Numbered from the stretch's first letter, positions 43,222 through 55,961 are shown. The stretch: DNA of 64,000 bases from Aliiroseovarius zhejiangensis (GCF_014656375.1 NZ_BNCH01000001.1:248001-312000); one strand, 5' to 3'. The notes: a model not told the origin generated them from the letters alone. Program-made: numbers and translations.

Positions 43222-44553
43222 TTATTCTTCTTCCAGCGCCTCGACAGCCTTCTGAAGATCGTCCTTGGACACTTCTTTTTCCGACACTTCGGCCAGCTCA
43301 AAGACATAGTCGATAACTTTGTCTTCAAACAGCGGTGCCTGGATCTGCTGGCGCATCTGCGGGTTCTGCTGAACGAATTCAAAGAACTGGCGTTCCTGCC
43401 CCGGGTACTGACGCGCCTGGTTCATGACGGCTTGAGTCATCTCGGCATCCGACACCTCGATCTCGGCCTTCTGGCCCAGCTCGGCCAACAGCAAGCCAAG
43501 GCGCACGCGGCGTCCAGCCAACTTGATGTGCTCGTCCGTCGGGTCGATCTCGGGGTGGTCGTGACCTTCCACGTCCGGGTTTTCCTCATGCCACAGCTGA
43601 TGCGCGATCTGCTTGGCCTCGGCATCCAGAAGCGACGGCGGCAGGTCGAAATCGACCAGCTTGTCCAACTCGTCCAGCAGACCACGCTTCATCACCGCAC
43701 GCGCGGCTCCCGAGAACTCGGCTTCCAGACGTTCACTGATCTGCCCTTTCAGAGCCTCCAGATCTTCTGCGCCAAACTTCTTCGCCAACTCGTCGTTGAT
43801 TTCGGCGGCGACAGGTTCTTTAACCTCTTTCACCTTGCACTCAAAGACAGCGTCCTTGCCGGCCAGGTTCTCAGCCCCATACTCGGCCGGGAACGACACT
43901 TTGACTTCCACATCATCGCCTGCTTTCGCACCGACCAGCTGCTCCTCGAAACCGGGAATGAACGACCCCGACCCCAGCACCAGCGGATAATCTTCCGCCG
44001 CACCACCGTCAAAGGCTTCGCCGTCAACCTTGCCCAGGAAGTCGATCACAACCTGATCACCGTCCTTGGCTTTCGACCCTTTCTTGCGGTCTTTGAAATC
44101 CTGTGCGGTTTCAGCCAGGCTGCCCAGCGCTTCTTCGATATCCGCCTCACCGGCTTTCACAACCAGCTTTTCCAGCTTGATGCCTTTCAGGTCGACGTCC
44201 GGGATCTCGGGCAGAGCCTCATAGCTCATCTCGATCTCAACGTCGTCGCCCTCTTTCCAATCTTCATTGGTCATCTTCACGTCGGGCTGCATCGCCGGGC
44301 GGTCGCCGCTTTCTTCGAAATGCTTGTTCATGGCGCCGTCGACGGCTTCCTGCATGGCTTCGCCCATCAGGCGCTGACCAAACTGCTTCTTCAGAAGCGC
44401 CATCGGCACCTTGCCCTTGCGAAAGCCCTTCATTTCGACTTCGGGCTGCGCCTCGGCCAGCTTTTCGTTGACTTTGGCATCCAGATCAGCGGCCGGAACC
44501 ACAATCTTATAGCCGCGTTTCAGACCTTCATTCAGGGTCTCGGTGACCTGCAT
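43222..44553 (-). CDS. tig: trigger factor
   Basis: This ribosome-bound chaperone and prolyl isomerase has 443 residues. The N-terminal domain has the ribosome-docking motif GFRKGKVP (about residue 43), the FKBP-like domain is at about 160-245, and the helical C-terminal arms form the rest, ending in acidic residues. AAGGA lies seven bases before the ATG at 44553. The tRNA-Leu gene lies 22 bases upstream on the same strand, so tig may follow it on one transcript. Confidence 0.97.
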   Translation of the reverse strand: MQVTETLNEGLKRGYKIVVPAADLDAKVNEKLAEAQPEVEMKGFRKGKVPMALLKKQFGQRLMGEAMQEAVDGAMNKHFEESGDRPAMQPDVKMTNEDWKEGDDVEIEMSYEALPEIPDVDLKGIKLEKLVVKAGEADIEEALGSLAETAQDFKDRKKGSKAKDGDQVVIDFLGKVDGEAFDGGAAEDYPLVLGSGSFIPGFEEQLVGAKAGDDVEVKVSFPAEYGAENLAGKDAVFECKVKEVKEPVAAEINDELAKKFGAEDLEALKGQISERLEAEFSGAARAVMKRGLLDELDKLVDFDLPPSLLDAEAKQIAHQLWHEENPDVEGHDHPEIDPTDEHIKLAGRRVRLGLLLAELGQKAEIEVSDAEMTQAVMNQARQYPGQERQFFEFVQQNPQMRQQIQAPLFEDKVIDYVFELAEVSEKEVSKDDLQKAVEALEEE

Positions 44554-44575
44554 CATCTCGTCCTTTTTCCGTCTA

Positions 44576-44660
44576 TGGTGCGGGTGGAGGGACTTGAACC
44601 CCCACGCCTCGCGGCGCCAGAACCTAAATCTGGTGCGTCTACCAATTTCGCCACACCCGC
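44576..44660 (-). tRNA. tRNA-Leu (anticodon TAG)
   Basis: The acceptor stem GCGGGTG/CACCCGC is followed by A and an encoded CCA (44578-44576). The anticodon stem CCAGA/TCTGG encloses the loop TTTAGGT, giving TAG (reads CUA). A long variable arm and the T-loop GGTTCAAGTCC are present, as expected for leucine. The promoter may be TATACT at 44730-44725 on the minus strand. Confidence 0.93.
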
Positions 44661-44930
44661 AAAAACCGTGGGCAGCCCGCACTGGTTTCGCAGGGGCCGC
44701 CCAAATTCGCGCCCTTCTAACACCAGTATAGGCAGGATGCGAGAGGAAAAACGCGCGCCAGGCCGTTCGACGGGTGGCAAATCGCGTTCTATTGGTCACA
44801 GGCTGCGAAGGATTGCCAGTGACCAGACGCAAGCGACCAGAAAACAAGTGATTTTGCCCGCAACCTTGCTAGCCTGCAAAACACAAAAGCAGAGCCCGGA
44901 CACCGGGCCACAGACGAAGGCAGGACATAG

Positions 44931-45430
44931 ATGACACCCAACCCAGTTTCGGGCGGTGTGATGGCGGAAAACGTGCGCAACAGCGTTGCCACGGCGGGGC
45001 TTGGCCCCGGTACGCTGATTCACACTCTTCACGGCGATCGCATGATTGAAACCCTCACCCCCGGCGATCGGGTGCTTACACCGGGGGCAGGCAGTGTGCG
45101 GCTCGACGCCATCACCCGCACCGTCGCCCCGACGCGCAGCCTGTGCCGGATCGCTCCGGATGCTCTGTCAGACAGCCGTTCAGGCCGCCGCGCCGGCCCC
45201 GTGATCACCTCACACCGGCAAATCCTGCTGGTTGCAGGGTGGCTGTCGCGCGCCATGTTCGGGCGGGATCAGGCGCTTGTTCCCGTGTCGGCAATGGTGG
45301 ACGGAGACCTCGTCCACCACATGACCCTGAACACCGAGATACCGTTGTTCCAGTTGCATTTCCGACGCCCCACCCTGTTTCGCGCGGGCGGGCTGTACAT
45401 GCTGGGAACGCCGCACCGGAAGCACGCCCA

Positions 45431-45434
<4 letters not shown>
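44931..45434 (+). CDS. Hint-domain protein lacking the catalytic cysteine
   Basis: The 167 residues consist almost only of a Hint domain: GLGPGTLIHTLHGDRMIETL (residues 23-42), PGDRVLTPGAGSVRL, TSHRQILLVAGWLSRAMFG (about residue 90) and LFQLHFRRPTLFRAGGLYML. Where the protein at 12216-13448 has Cys-Phe-Ala-Ser-Gly-Thr-Leu, this one has Gly-Leu-Gly-Pro-Gly-Thr-Leu, so the nucleophile is absent and self-cleavage is not expected. The histidine motif is kept. Its stop overlaps the convergent NAD(P)HX gene by 4 bases. Confidence 0.75.
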
Positions 45435-47544
<2,110 letters not shown>

Positions 47545-47584
47545 CCCAACATCCAGACAAGACACGAACCAAAGGATACTTGAA

Positions 47585-48991
47585 ATGAGTGCAACTGACG
47601 TACTTTCCATGATCAAGGATGAAGACATCGCCTATGTCGACATCCGCTTCACCGACGTGCGCGGCAAGCTGCAACACGTGACCGTGGATTGCGACCTTGT
47701 CGACGAAGACTTCCTGGAAGAAGGCTTCATGTTCGACGGGTCCTCCATCGCAGGTTGGAAGTCGATCGAAAACTCGGACATGAAACTGATGCCGGATTGC
47801 ACCAGCGCCTATGTCGACCCGTTCTATGCAGAAAAGACCCTGTGTCTGCATTGCTCGATTGTCGAGCCGGACACCGGCGAAGCCTATGGGCGCGACCCCC
47901 GCGGCACCGCCGAAAAAGCCGAAGCCTATCTGAAATCCTCGGGCATCGGGGATGTGGCCTATATGGGGCCCGAGGCAGAATTCTTCCTGTTCGACGATGT
48001 GCGCTTCTCGAACACCATGAACAAGGTCTCGTTCGAAGTCGACGCGGTGGACGCGGCGTGGAATTCGGACACCGAATATGAAATGGGCAACACCGGTCAC
48101 CGTCCGGGCGTCAAAGGGGGCTATTTCCCGGTGAACCCGATTGACGACGCGCAGGATCTGCGCTCGGAAATGCTGACCACGATGAAGCAGCTTGGCATGA
48201 AAACCGACAAGCACCACCACGAAGTGGCCTCGTGCCAGCACGAGCTTGGATTGATCTTCGACACCCTGACCAAACAGGCTGACGAGTTGCAGAAATACAA
48301 ATACGTCATTCACAACGTGGCCCATGCCTATGGCAAGACGGCAACCTTCATGCCGAAACCCATCGCGGGCGACAACGGCACCGGAATGCATGTGAACATG
48401 TCGATCTGGAAAGACGGCAAACCGCTGTTTGCAGGTGACAAATACGCCGACCTCAGCCAGGAAGCCCTGTGGTTCATCGGTGGTATTCTGAAACACGCCA
48501 AGACCCTGAACGCCTTCACCAACCCGTCGACCAACAGCTACAAGCGTCTGATCCCCGGGTTCGAAGCCCCCGTCCTGCGCGCGTATTCGGCCCGTAACCG
48601 GTCGGGTTGTGTTCGTATTCCGTGGACGGAAAGCCCGAAAGCCAAGCGTGTCGAGGCCCGGTTCCCCGATCCCGCCGCCAACCCCTATCTGTGTTTTGCA
48701 GCGCTTCTGATGGCCGGGCTTGACGGCATCAAGAACAAGATCGACCCCGGCCCTGCACAGGACAAGAACCTGTATGATCTGCCGGCGGAAGAACTGGAAG
48801 GCATCGACACGGTCTGCGCCTCTTTGCGTGAAGCACTCGACAGCCTGAAAGAGGATCACGACTTCCTGCTGGCCGGTGACGTGTTCACCAAGGATCAGAT
48901 CGAAGGCTACCTGGCCCTGAAATGGGAAGAGGTCTATGCGTATGAGCAAACCCCGCACCCGATCGAGTATCAGCTTTACTACAGCTGCTGA
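47585..48991 (+). CDS. glnA: glutamine synthetase type I
   Basis: It makes glutamine from glutamate, ammonia and ATP as a dodecamer. The 468 residues contain FDGSSIAGW (about residue 50), [13 protein letters not shown] with a metal-binding Glu, [15 protein letters not shown] (about 210), [19 protein letters not shown] (about 255) and the adenylylation tyrosine in NLYDLPAEE (about 397). AAAGGA precedes the ATG. A strong terminator follows. Confidence 0.98.
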   Translation: MSATDVLSMIKDEDIAYVDIRFTDVRGKLQHVTVDCDLVDEDFLEEGFMFDGSSIAGWKSIENSDMKLMPDCTSAYVDPFYAEKTLCLHCSIVEPDTGEAYGRDPRGTAEKAEAYLKSSGIGDVAYMGPEAEFFLFDDVRFSNTMNKVSFEVDAVDAAWNSDTEYEMGNTGHRPGVKGGYFPVNPIDDAQDLRSEMLTTMKQLGMKTDKHHHEVASCQHELGLIFDTLTKQADELQKYKYVIHNVAHAYGKTATFMPKPIAGDNGTGMHVNMSIWKDGKPLFAGDKYADLSQEALWFIGGILKHAKTLNAFTNPSTNSYKRLIPGFEAPVLRAYSARNRSGCVRIPWTESPKAKRVEARFPDPAANPYLCFAALLMAGLDGIKNKIDPGPAQDKNLYDLPAEELEGIDTVCASLREALDSLKEDHDFLLAGDVFTKDQIEGYLALKWEEVYAYEQTPHPIEYQLYYSC

Positions 48992-49011
48992 TCCCAACGC
49001 TGAACAAAGGA

Positions 49012-49038
49012 AAGGGCGCCGATGATGGCGCCCTTTTT
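49012..49038. terminator. terminator after glnA
   Basis: GGGCGCC (49014-49020) pairs with GGCGCCC (49027-49033) around GATGAT and is followed by TTTTT. An A-rich stretch before the stem makes it usable for the convergent lipoprotein gene as well. Confidence 0.9.
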
Positions 49039-49108
49039 CATGTCACTTTCTGAAACTCTGAAACGTTCCGCTGACCACATTTCTGCCGCTTGCTTGTCCC
49101 CTAACGGA

Positions 49109-49369
49109 TCAGACGCGCCCGCCTGCCGCGCGATAGGCTTCCAACTGCTTCGCGCCCCGCTCGATGCAGATATTGTCAGCTTCCTTCTTCGACATGCTTT
49201 CGGGTTTCGCCACAGCCTCGTCCCATTGCACACGTTCGGGGGTGTAAAGCTGACAGGTCACTTTCCCTTTCGGAGTGTTCACTTCGACGGGTGTGCTTTC
49301 ATAACTGGACCGCCCACAGCCCGACAACACAACAGCCACGCTCAGAACAACCAAACCTGTCCGGATCAT
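49109..49369 (-). CDS. small lipoprotein of unknown function
   Basis: The 86 residues start MIRTGLVVLSVAVVLSGCG with the lipobox LSGC (cysteine at residue 18). The mature part of about 69 residues has one pair of cysteines (CQLYTPERVQWDEAVAKP and NICIERG) that could form a disulphide. I recognise no family. It is probably held in the inner leaflet of the outer membrane or in the inner membrane. It is convergent with glnA. Confidence 0.75.
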   Translation of the reverse strand: MIRTGLVVLSVAVVLSGCGRSSYESTPVEVNTPKGKVTCQLYTPERVQWDEAVAKPESMSKKEADNICIERGAKQLEAYRAAGGRV

Positions 49370-49645
49370 CTTATTTACCTTTCATACCAAGTTACCGACC
49401 AACAAAGCCGCCATTGGCTCAGCTTCGACAAGCCGTATTCACCAACGATTAAATTCCAGTCCAGCGATAGTCTAAAGCACGTATTTTTCAAGATATTTTG
49501 ACTTGAATTGACGAAAACGGCAGGTTTTCGCACCAAATGATGGCATCCATCACACCCGTTCAACCGATCGGGGATCGAACGTCATGCTTAGGCCAAAGGG
49601 GCGCCACGTTTCTGTCATTACCGCTAACATTCGCCGGGTCGCGAA

Positions 49646-50386
49646 TCACGCCTCATTGCGCACGACATAGGTGTGGATCGAAAAAACCACCGCCCCCGTC
49701 ACCGGCAGACGCCGCATTCCCTGACGCTCGACCCGGGTCCAGGTCGGGCCGTCCGGCGCCATCTCTCGCCGATCATCTTCGCGCCGGGGTTGGTGCAGCT
49801 CCGGATCATCATAGGTCAGGCAGTTCGCCCGCCACATCGGCCGCCCGACCTGAATCCCATCAAACAGGCGTTGCACGCGTTTTGCGATATCCGGTGTATA
49901 ATCCGTCACCGGTTTGTGAATGCGAACCAGAGGCTTCATGAACTTCTCCTCCAGCGACCAACTGGCGGGAAAGCACAGGATGGCACCGGTCAGAACGTGT
50001 TCATCCCCCTGCTTCTGCATCAAGACAAGATCTTCCTGCACAAGGCGCCCGCATGTCAGAAGCGGCGCGTCGCGGTCGATCACGACCTTGCGCCCGTCCG
50101 GGCAGGTCACCCCACCGCCCGAGATCTCGAAACCTTGACTGACGGCAAGCGCGTCCAGAACGGTGTCCAGCAATTCCACGGCTGCGGGCCGTGCAGCCTC
50201 GCTCAGCTTGTGAACGGTATCCCGCTTGGAATGGATCAGCGCAATGCGATGGGCCATCTGTGCGGCATAGGCATCGTCCTGCACCAGCCATTCGCCCGAA
50301 GCGATCGGCTGCAAGCCGGGAAGTCGCGTCAATCGCGCATCTTCCCAGGGGCGGATCGGTAGGGCGGACTGGCAGATTTCGACCAT
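49646..50386 (-). CDS. DUF3445 family protein (haem-dependent oxidative N-demethylase-like)
   Basis: The 246 residues match the DUF3445 family, which includes the haem-binding subunit of dimethylamine monooxygenase: VTCPDGRKVVIDRDAPLL is less diagnostic than CFPASWSLEEKFMKPLVRIH (about residue 138) and MWRANCLTYDDPELHQP (about residue 185). It may demethylate a methylated amine, which would suit a marine bacterium. The other subunits of that monooxygenase are not next to it, so the substrate is open. Confidence 0.82.
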   Translation of the reverse strand: MVEICQSALPIRPWEDARLTRLPGLQPIASGEWLVQDDAYAAQMAHRIALIHSKRDTVHKLSEAARPAAVELLDTVLDALAVSQGFEISGGGVTCPDGRKVVIDRDAPLLTCGRLVQEDLVLMQKQGDEHVLTGAILCFPASWSLEEKFMKPLVRIHKPVTDYTPDIAKRVQRLFDGIQVGRPMWRANCLTYDDPELHQPRREDDRREMAPDGPTWTRVERQGMRRLPVTGAVVFSIHTYVVRNEA

Positions 50387-50448
50387 GGAATGCTCCGTCA
50401 GTCAGGTGGGTCAACGCTTTGTCGGGGCGGCACCCGGATCAAGCCCTT

Positions 50449-51357
50449 TCACGCACCGAATGGCAAGTCAAAGCGCGCAAACAAGCCGAAATGATCCGAG
50501 CCGAGCCGCTCCAGCCGCTGCACGCTGCCATCGCCGCCACTGACCAGTACATGATCAATCGGCACCCGCATCCAGCCCCGCATCTTGGTCAGGGTCACAT
50601 GGGGCGGCCCGATCCTTTCGGTCCTGCTGATCTCGGTCAGCCGGGCCATGGCATGGCTCCACGGAACCATGTTGAAGTCACCGCCAATCACCAGCGGCGC
50701 GCCGCTATCGTCATTTGCAAGTCTGGACAGAACCGGAGACAGGCGCGCGATATGGGCCGGTTGGCTTTTCGGCCAGGGCCAGTGCAAATGGATCGACACC
50801 ACCCAAACCGGGCCGCGTGGCGTGGTCACTTGCATCGCCGCAAGGCCATCGGCTTCGGCGCAGAACCCCGACCCCGGCACAATCGGCCAGCGCGAGGCCA
50901 CCGCCACGCCACCCACGGTGGCGAAGGGGCAGAACTGCCGCGCCTTATAGGTCGCCTCCAGCGGATCAAACACCACCATGTTTGCGCCGCTGATCTCTTG
51001 CAAGGTCAGGAAATCGGGGCGACGGGCCAGTATGTCTGCCGCCAAAAGCCCGGGGTCTTCGACGCGAAACCGCATATTTTTCTGATACAGGCTCAGCCCC
51101 GATCCGCCCGATGCGCTCAGCGCGCCGCTCATCCAGAAGATCGGGCCGATGGCGGCCAGCGCCGCAGCCCCTCCGACAATGGCCCAGCGCCGTGCCCGTG
51201 CCACCCAAAGCAGCACGGCCAAAAGCAGGATCGCCAGGGCAATTTGCGGTCGGAACACGGCGACACTGTCCCCTGCCGGGTGGAACCGCCCCAGATAGCC
51301 TGCCCCCAACGCGGCAAGGGCCAGCAACAACAGATTTCTGAGACCGCGCTTAATCAT
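50449..51357 (-). CDS. endonuclease/exonuclease/phosphatase (EEP) family membrane protein
   Basis: The 302 residues have N-terminal transmembrane helices (about 6-23, 36-52 and 61-76) followed by an EEP domain: LTLQEISGANMVVFD (about residue 117, metal-binding Glu), VVSIHLHWPWP (about 168), VIGGDFNMVPWSHAMARL (about 200) and DHVLVSG and SDHFGLFARF at the end. The domain faces the periplasm by topology. The substrate (DNA, phospholipid or phosphoester) cannot be decided. Divergent from the OsmC fusion gene. Confidence 0.87.
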   Translation of the reverse strand: MIKRGLRNLLLLALAALGAGYLGRFHPAGDSVAVFRPQIALAILLLAVLLWVARARRWAIVGGAAALAAIGPIFWMSGALSASGGSGLSLYQKNMRFRVEDPGLLAADILARRPDFLTLQEISGANMVVFDPLEATYKARQFCPFATVGGVAVASRWPIVPGSGFCAEADGLAAMQVTTPRGPVWVVSIHLHWPWPKSQPAHIARLSPVLSRLANDDSGAPLVIGGDFNMVPWSHAMARLTEISRTERIGPPHVTLTKMRGWMRVPIDHVLVSGGDGSVQRLERLGSDHFGLFARFDLPFGA

Positions 51358-51485
51358 GCGTTCGTGATACCCGGATCAACTTCGTATGGCACATTCAATC
51401 ACCACTGCGTGAGCGAGGCTCCGCCAAGCTTGTGAGCTACGCGCTGGATGCCCAATCTGCAAGCACGCATCAAGGGGGTTTGCCA

Positions 51486-52700
51486 ATGACGACCGAGAAA
51501 TTTACCTTCACTGGCCATGCGGGTCACGCATTGGCTGCACGGCTGGACGTGCCCGAAGGGCCGCACCTAGCCACCGCCCTGTTCGCCCATTGCTTTACCT
51601 GCAGCAAGGACATCATTGCCGCCCGCCGGATCGCGGCCCGCCTTGCCGCGCTGGGGATTGCCGTGCTGCGTTTTGACTTCACTGGGCTGGGCCATTCCGA
51701 AGGAGAGTTCGAGAACACCCATTTCTCGTCCAATGTCGACGATATTCTGTTGGCGGCGCAGGCATTGTCGGATCGTGACATGCCGCCCAGCCTGCTGATC
51801 GGGCATTCGCTGGGCGGGGCGGCCATCCTCAAGGCGGCCAGCCGTTTGCCGGGCACAAAGGGGGTCGTGACCATCGGTGCTCCTGCCGATCCGGCCCATG
51901 TGATCGAGACGTTTCGCGAAGCCCTGCCCCGCATCCGCGCCGAAGGCAGCGCCGAGGTTCGTTTGGGCGGTCGGCCGTTCCGGGTCAGCGACGCGTTCCT
52001 CGAGGACGTCAAAAGCAGTGACCTGGAAACGATCCTTGGCAAACTGAAACCCGCGCTTCTGGTGCTGCATGCCCCACGCGACGAGGTCGTGTCGATCGAC
52101 AACGCCGCCCGTATTTTCATGGCCGCTAAGCATCCGAAGAGTTTCGTGACCCTGGATGACGCCGATCACCTGATCACCCGCGCCGAAGATGCTGAATATG
52201 TGGCGGAAGTGATCGCGGCATGGGCTGCAAAATACATTGAACTGACCCCGCCAGCCCCACCACCCGGCGCCCCCGAAGGCATCGTGCGTGCCAGCGAAGC
52301 CGACCCGCGCGGGTTCCTGCAAGACATACAATCCGGACCGAACCACCATATGTATGCCGACGAGCCTTTGGCCTATGGCGGCACCAACAAGGGCCTGTCG
52401 CCCTATGGGTTCCTGTCGGCAGGTCTGGCGGCCTGCACCTCGATGACCATCCGCATGTATGCCCGCCGCAAGGGCTGGCCGCTGGACCATGTGCGCGTGG
52501 ATGTGAGCCACGACAAGGTGCATGCCCAGGATGCCGAAACCGGCACCCGCGACCGGGTCGACCAGTTCCAGCGCGAAATCTGCCTTGAGGGCGCACTGGA
52601 CGCTGATCAACGCGCCCGTTTGCTGGAAATCGCCGATCGCTGCCCTGTGCACCGCACCCTGGAAGGCTCCAGCAAGGTCGTGACCCGGCTGGTTGACTGA
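51486..52700 (+). CDS. alpha/beta hydrolase-OsmC fusion protein
   Basis: The 404 residues join two enzymes. Residues about 1-250 are an alpha/beta hydrolase with the nucleophile elbow LIGHSLGGAAIL (Ser about 104) and the late DADHLITRAEDAEYV (His). Residues about 275-404 are an OsmC/Ohr domain with SAGLAACTSMTIRMYARRKG (peroxidatic Cys) and RCPVHRTLEG (second Cys). This fusion is known in proteobacteria; it may release and detoxify organic hydroperoxides. The in-frame codons from 51432 are rejected because the hydrolase starts at MTTEKFTFTGH. Confidence 0.9.
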   Translation: MTTEKFTFTGHAGHALAARLDVPEGPHLATALFAHCFTCSKDIIAARRIAARLAALGIAVLRFDFTGLGHSEGEFENTHFSSNVDDILLAAQALSDRDMPPSLLIGHSLGGAAILKAASRLPGTKGVVTIGAPADPAHVIETFREALPRIRAEGSAEVRLGGRPFRVSDAFLEDVKSSDLETILGKLKPALLVLHAPRDEVVSIDNAARIFMAAKHPKSFVTLDDADHLITRAEDAEYVAEVIAAWAAKYIELTPPAPPPGAPEGIVRASEADPRGFLQDIQSGPNHHMYADEPLAYGGTNKGLSPYGFLSAGLAACTSMTIRMYARRKGWPLDHVRVDVSHDKVHAQDAETGTRDRVDQFQREICLEGALDADQRARLLEIADRCPVHRTLEGSSKVVTRLVD

Positions 52701-52809
52701 CCCCCGATGTGCGGTTCCTGACAACACTTGACGCGGAAAGAGGCACACCGACCGACCGGAACGGCTTTTGGCCTTGACCTGCGCCACCCACGCGTCAAAA
52801 ACCCCCCGT

Positions 52810-53859
52810 ATGAGTACAGGCAGACTAACCATTGATCTGGACGCCGTGGCCGCCAACTGGCGGGCGCTTGACGCGAAATCCGACCCCGGGGTGCAAACCG
52901 CCGCGGTGGTCAAAGCCGACGCCTATGGGCTTGGCGTGGGCAAGGTGGCGCGTGCGCTGGCCGCGGCTGGCGCGCGCCGGTTCTTTGTCGCCGTGGCCGA
53001 GGAAGGCGCCGCGCTGCGCGAAGCCCTTGGTCCGGGGCCGGAAATCAGCGTCTTCGGGGGCCATATGTCGGGCGATACCGACATGATCCACGACCTTGGC
53101 CTTGTGCCCATGCTGAATTCGGTCGAACAACTGACCCGCCATTTCGAAGCCCTGCCCGGTCACCCGTTCGGCATCCAGCTGGACACAGGCATGAACCGGT
53201 TGGGGATGGAACCACCCGAATGGGCCACGCTGCGCGATCTGATTCTATCGCAGAACCCGCGCCTGATCATGAGCCATCTGGCCTGCGCGGATGAACCCAC
53301 CCACCTGATGAACCGCCAGCAGCTCGACACATTCCACGAAATGACCGAGGGCGTGGACGTGCCGCGCAGCCTGTCGGCAACCGGTGGCATCCTGATGGGC
53401 CCGGATTATCATTTCGACCTGACGCGACCCGGCATCGGCCTATATGGCGGCCTGCCGTTCGACAACGCCGCCCCCGTGGTGACGCTGGACCTGCCTGTGG
53501 TGCAGATCCGCGACCTGGCCGCAGGCGAAAGCGTTGGCTACTCCAACACCTGGGTCGCAGAGCACGCCACCCGCGTGGCCACGGTCAGCGGCGGCTATGC
53601 CGATGGGATCACGCGCCATATTTCGAACAAGGCCGTGATGTTTCACGAAGACACGCCCTGCCCGATCCTTGGCCGCGTGTCGATGGACCTGATCACCGTC
53701 GATGTCGGGCATCTGAAGGGAGACCCCAAAGCACTGACCCTGTTGGGCACGCACCAGACCCCGGATGATTTGGCTGACGTCGGCGGGACAATCGGGTATG
53801 AAGTTTTGACACAGCTTGGCGCGCGCTATGCCCGCTATTACGCGCGAGGTCGCGGATGA
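52810..53859 (+). CDS. alr: alanine racemase
   Basis: It makes D-alanine for peptidoglycan with PLP. The 349 residues start [17 protein letters not shown]; the PLP lysine is in [11 protein letters not shown] (about residue 35), and RPGIGLYGG and [11 protein letters not shown] (about 290) form the rest of the active site. The earlier frame start at 52768 is less likely. Its stop overlaps the start of the ABC permease gene (ATGA). Confidence 0.96.
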   Translation: MSTGRLTIDLDAVAANWRALDAKSDPGVQTAAVVKADAYGLGVGKVARALAAAGARRFFVAVAEEGAALREALGPGPEISVFGGHMSGDTDMIHDLGLVPMLNSVEQLTRHFEALPGHPFGIQLDTGMNRLGMEPPEWATLRDLILSQNPRLIMSHLACADEPTHLMNRQQLDTFHEMTEGVDVPRSLSATGGILMGPDYHFDLTRPGIGLYGGLPFDNAAPVVTLDLPVVQIRDLAAGESVGYSNTWVAEHATRVATVSGGYADGITRHISNKAVMFHEDTPCPILGRVSMDLITVDVGHLKGDPKALTLLGTHQTPDDLADVGGTIGYEVLTQLGARYARYYARGRG

Positions 53860-54641
53860 AGCCGCTTACCTATCCTTTGGCCGCCCTTGGCCGCGCCACG
53901 CTTGGCTTTCTGGCCATGGTGGGTCGCGTGGCGATCTTCGCGGGTCAGTCACTTAGCCATATCATCCGCCCGCCCTTTTATCCGCGTGAGTTTCTGAACG
54001 CGCTTCTGAACATCGGCTATTTCAGCCTGCCTGTGGTGGGCCTGACCGCGATCTTCACCGGCGCGGCCCTTGCCCTGCAAATCTATTCCGGCGGGCAACG
54101 CTTCTCGGCCGAAGCCGTGGTGCCCCAGATCGTCGCCATCGGTATGGTGCGCGAGCTTGGTCCGGTGCTTGTGGGCTTGATGATTGCCGCCCGCGTGACC
54201 TCCTCGATCGCGGCCGAGATTGCGACCATGAAAGTGACCGAGCAGATCGACGCCCTTGTCACCCTGTCTACCCACCCGATGAAATACCTGACTGCGCCGC
54301 GTGTGCTGGCTGCGATCCTCGTCGTGCCCGCGCTGGTGGGCATCGGTGATATCATCGGCATCATGGGCGGCTATATCGTCGGCACCAAACAACTGGGTTT
54401 CGCACCGGGCGCTTATATCAACAACACCTGGAACTTCCTCGAAACCGCCGATATCGTGTCCTCGCTCGTGAAAGGCGCGGTGTTCGGGTTCATCGCCGCC
54501 GTGATGGGCTGCTATCACGGGATGAATTCCGGTCGCGGCGCGCAAGGCGTGGGCCGGGCCACCAAAACCTCGGTCGAGGCGGCGGCGATCCTGATCCTTG
54601 CCGCCAACTTCCTTCTCACCAGCTTCTTCTTTGCCACATGA
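53856..54641 (+). CDS. mlaE: MlaE-family ABC transporter permease
   Basis: The 261 residues have about five to six transmembrane helices and the MlaE signatures [20 protein letters not shown] (about residue 64) and [20 protein letters not shown] (about residue 106). It probably works with the next gene product in retrograde phospholipid transport that keeps the outer membrane asymmetric. It is coupled to alr upstream and to the ATPase downstream (ATGA at 54638-54641). No MlaD, MlaC or MlaB gene follows. Confidence 0.92.
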   Translation: MKPLTYPLAALGRATLGFLAMVGRVAIFAGQSLSHIIRPPFYPREFLNALLNIGYFSLPVVGLTAIFTGAALALQIYSGGQRFSAEAVVPQIVAIGMVRELGPVLVGLMIAARVTSSIAAEIATMKVTEQIDALVTLSTHPMKYLTAPRVLAAILVVPALVGIGDIIGIMGGYIVGTKQLGFAPGAYINNTWNFLETADIVSSLVKGAVFGFIAAVMGCYHGMNSGRGAQGVGRATKTSVEAAAILILAANFLLTSFFFAT

Positions 54642-55384
54642 TCGAACTGACAGACGTCCATAAGAGTTTCGGCCCTAAAAAGGTCTTGTCCGGTGTGAAC
54701 CTGACCATTCCGCGTGGCGAAAGCATGGTGGTGATCGGCGGGTCCGGCACCGGGAAATCCGTGCTTCTGAAATGTGTTCTGGGCCTGATGACACAGGACA
54801 GCGGCACGATCACGCTGGACGGTGAAGACACGCAAAAGGCCGAACGCGACGCGTTTCTTGCCCGCTTCGGGATGCTGTTTCAAGGCGGCGCGCTGTTTGA
54901 CAGCCTGCCCGTCTGGCAAAACGTGGCGTTCCGTCTGCTGCGCGGCTCACTGGCCCGTCCGTGGCCTGAGGCGCGCGAGATCGCAGTCGAGAAACTGCGG
55001 CGCGTCGGTCTGACCCCCGATGTCGCTGACCTCTACCCCGCCGAACTGTCGGGCGGGATGCAAAAACGCGTCGGCCTTGCCCGCGCCATCGCTGCCGAGC
55101 CTGAGATCATCTTTTTCGACGAGCCCACCACCGGCCTTGACCCCATCATGTCCGGCGTCATCAACGACCTGATCCGCGAAATCGTTGTGGAAATGGGCGC
55201 CACCGCCATGACCATCACCCACGACATGTCCTCGGTCCGCGTGATCGCCGACAAGGTGGCAATGCTGCACGGGGGAAAGGTGCAGTGGACGGGCCCAGTC
55301 GGAGACATGGACGCCTCGGGCGATCCCTACTTGACGCAGTTCATTTCAGGCAGTGCGGAAGGGCCGATTGAGGCGGTGCGTTAA
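54638..55384 (+). CDS. mlaF: MlaF-family ABC transporter ATP-binding protein
   Basis: The 248 residues have Walker A GGSGTGKSVLLK (about residue 34), signature AELSGGMQKRVGLARA (about 138), Walker B IIFFDEPTTGLDP (about 158) and the switch His in ITHDMSSVR. It powers the MlaE permease. A gap of 100 bases separates it from the PqiA-like gene. Confidence 0.93.
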   Translation: MIELTDVHKSFGPKKVLSGVNLTIPRGESMVVIGGSGTGKSVLLKCVLGLMTQDSGTITLDGEDTQKAERDAFLARFGMLFQGGALFDSLPVWQNVAFRLLRGSLARPWPEAREIAVEKLRRVGLTPDVADLYPAELSGGMQKRVGLARAIAAEPEIIFFDEPTTGLDPIMSGVINDLIREIVVEMGATAMTITHDMSSVRVIADKVAMLHGGKVQWTGPVGDMDASGDPYLTQFISGSAEGPIEAVR

Positions 55385-55483
55385 GGAAGGACAGCCGGCA
55401 GTCTTGCCGGGCCGCGCCACCTCGCGGGTCTCTGCAGCCCTCTGTCACTCTCTGAACCTCGCCAATTTGGACACCGCGTCACC

Positions 55484-55921
55484 ATGCTCAAATACCTCAA
55501 CCTCGCCCTCCTGATCGCCTTCCCCATCGCGTGGTTCGCGCCGCTTATGCGGGCAGGCCTCAACTTGCCGCTCTTTGGCCTGAAGGAAGTCAGCGTGATC
55601 TCTGGCCTGCAAGCCCTGTGGGACACAGACGTGATCCTTGCCCTGCTCGTCACGTTCTTCGCGGTCTTTGCGCCGATCATGAAGGTGCTTGGCCTCGCGC
55701 TGATCCAGTTCGGCATGATGCGGCGCAAGATGCTGCCGGTGTTCAACATCCTTGGCAAACTGGCCATGGCTGACATCTTCCTGATCGCGCTTTACATCGT
55801 CTTGGTGAAAGGCATCGGCATGGCGAAAATCGAGACCGGATGGGGTCTCTATCTGTTCACCGCCTGCATCCTGACCTCGATCGCGATCAGCTTCGCAACG
55901 GCCAAACGCCAGAGGGTCTGA
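55484..55921 (+). CDS. PqiA-family (paraquat-inducible protein A) membrane protein
   Basis: The 145 residues contain four transmembrane helices (about 5-22, 43-70, 85-108 and 117-137) and match half of E. coli PqiA, which has two such units. The PqiA family assists PqiB-type MCE proteins in lipid transport. The position after mlaE-mlaF fits a lipid-transport role. No zinc ribbon is present. Confidence 0.85.
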   Translation: MLKYLNLALLIAFPIAWFAPLMRAGLNLPLFGLKEVSVISGLQALWDTDVILALLVTFFAVFAPIMKVLGLALIQFGMMRRKMLPVFNILGKLAMADIFLIALYIVLVKGIGMAKIETGWGLYLFTACILTSIAISFATAKRQRV

Positions 55922-55961
55922 GACCTCTTGCAAGCCCCGATTGGGTCAGGCAAAAAGCCGC

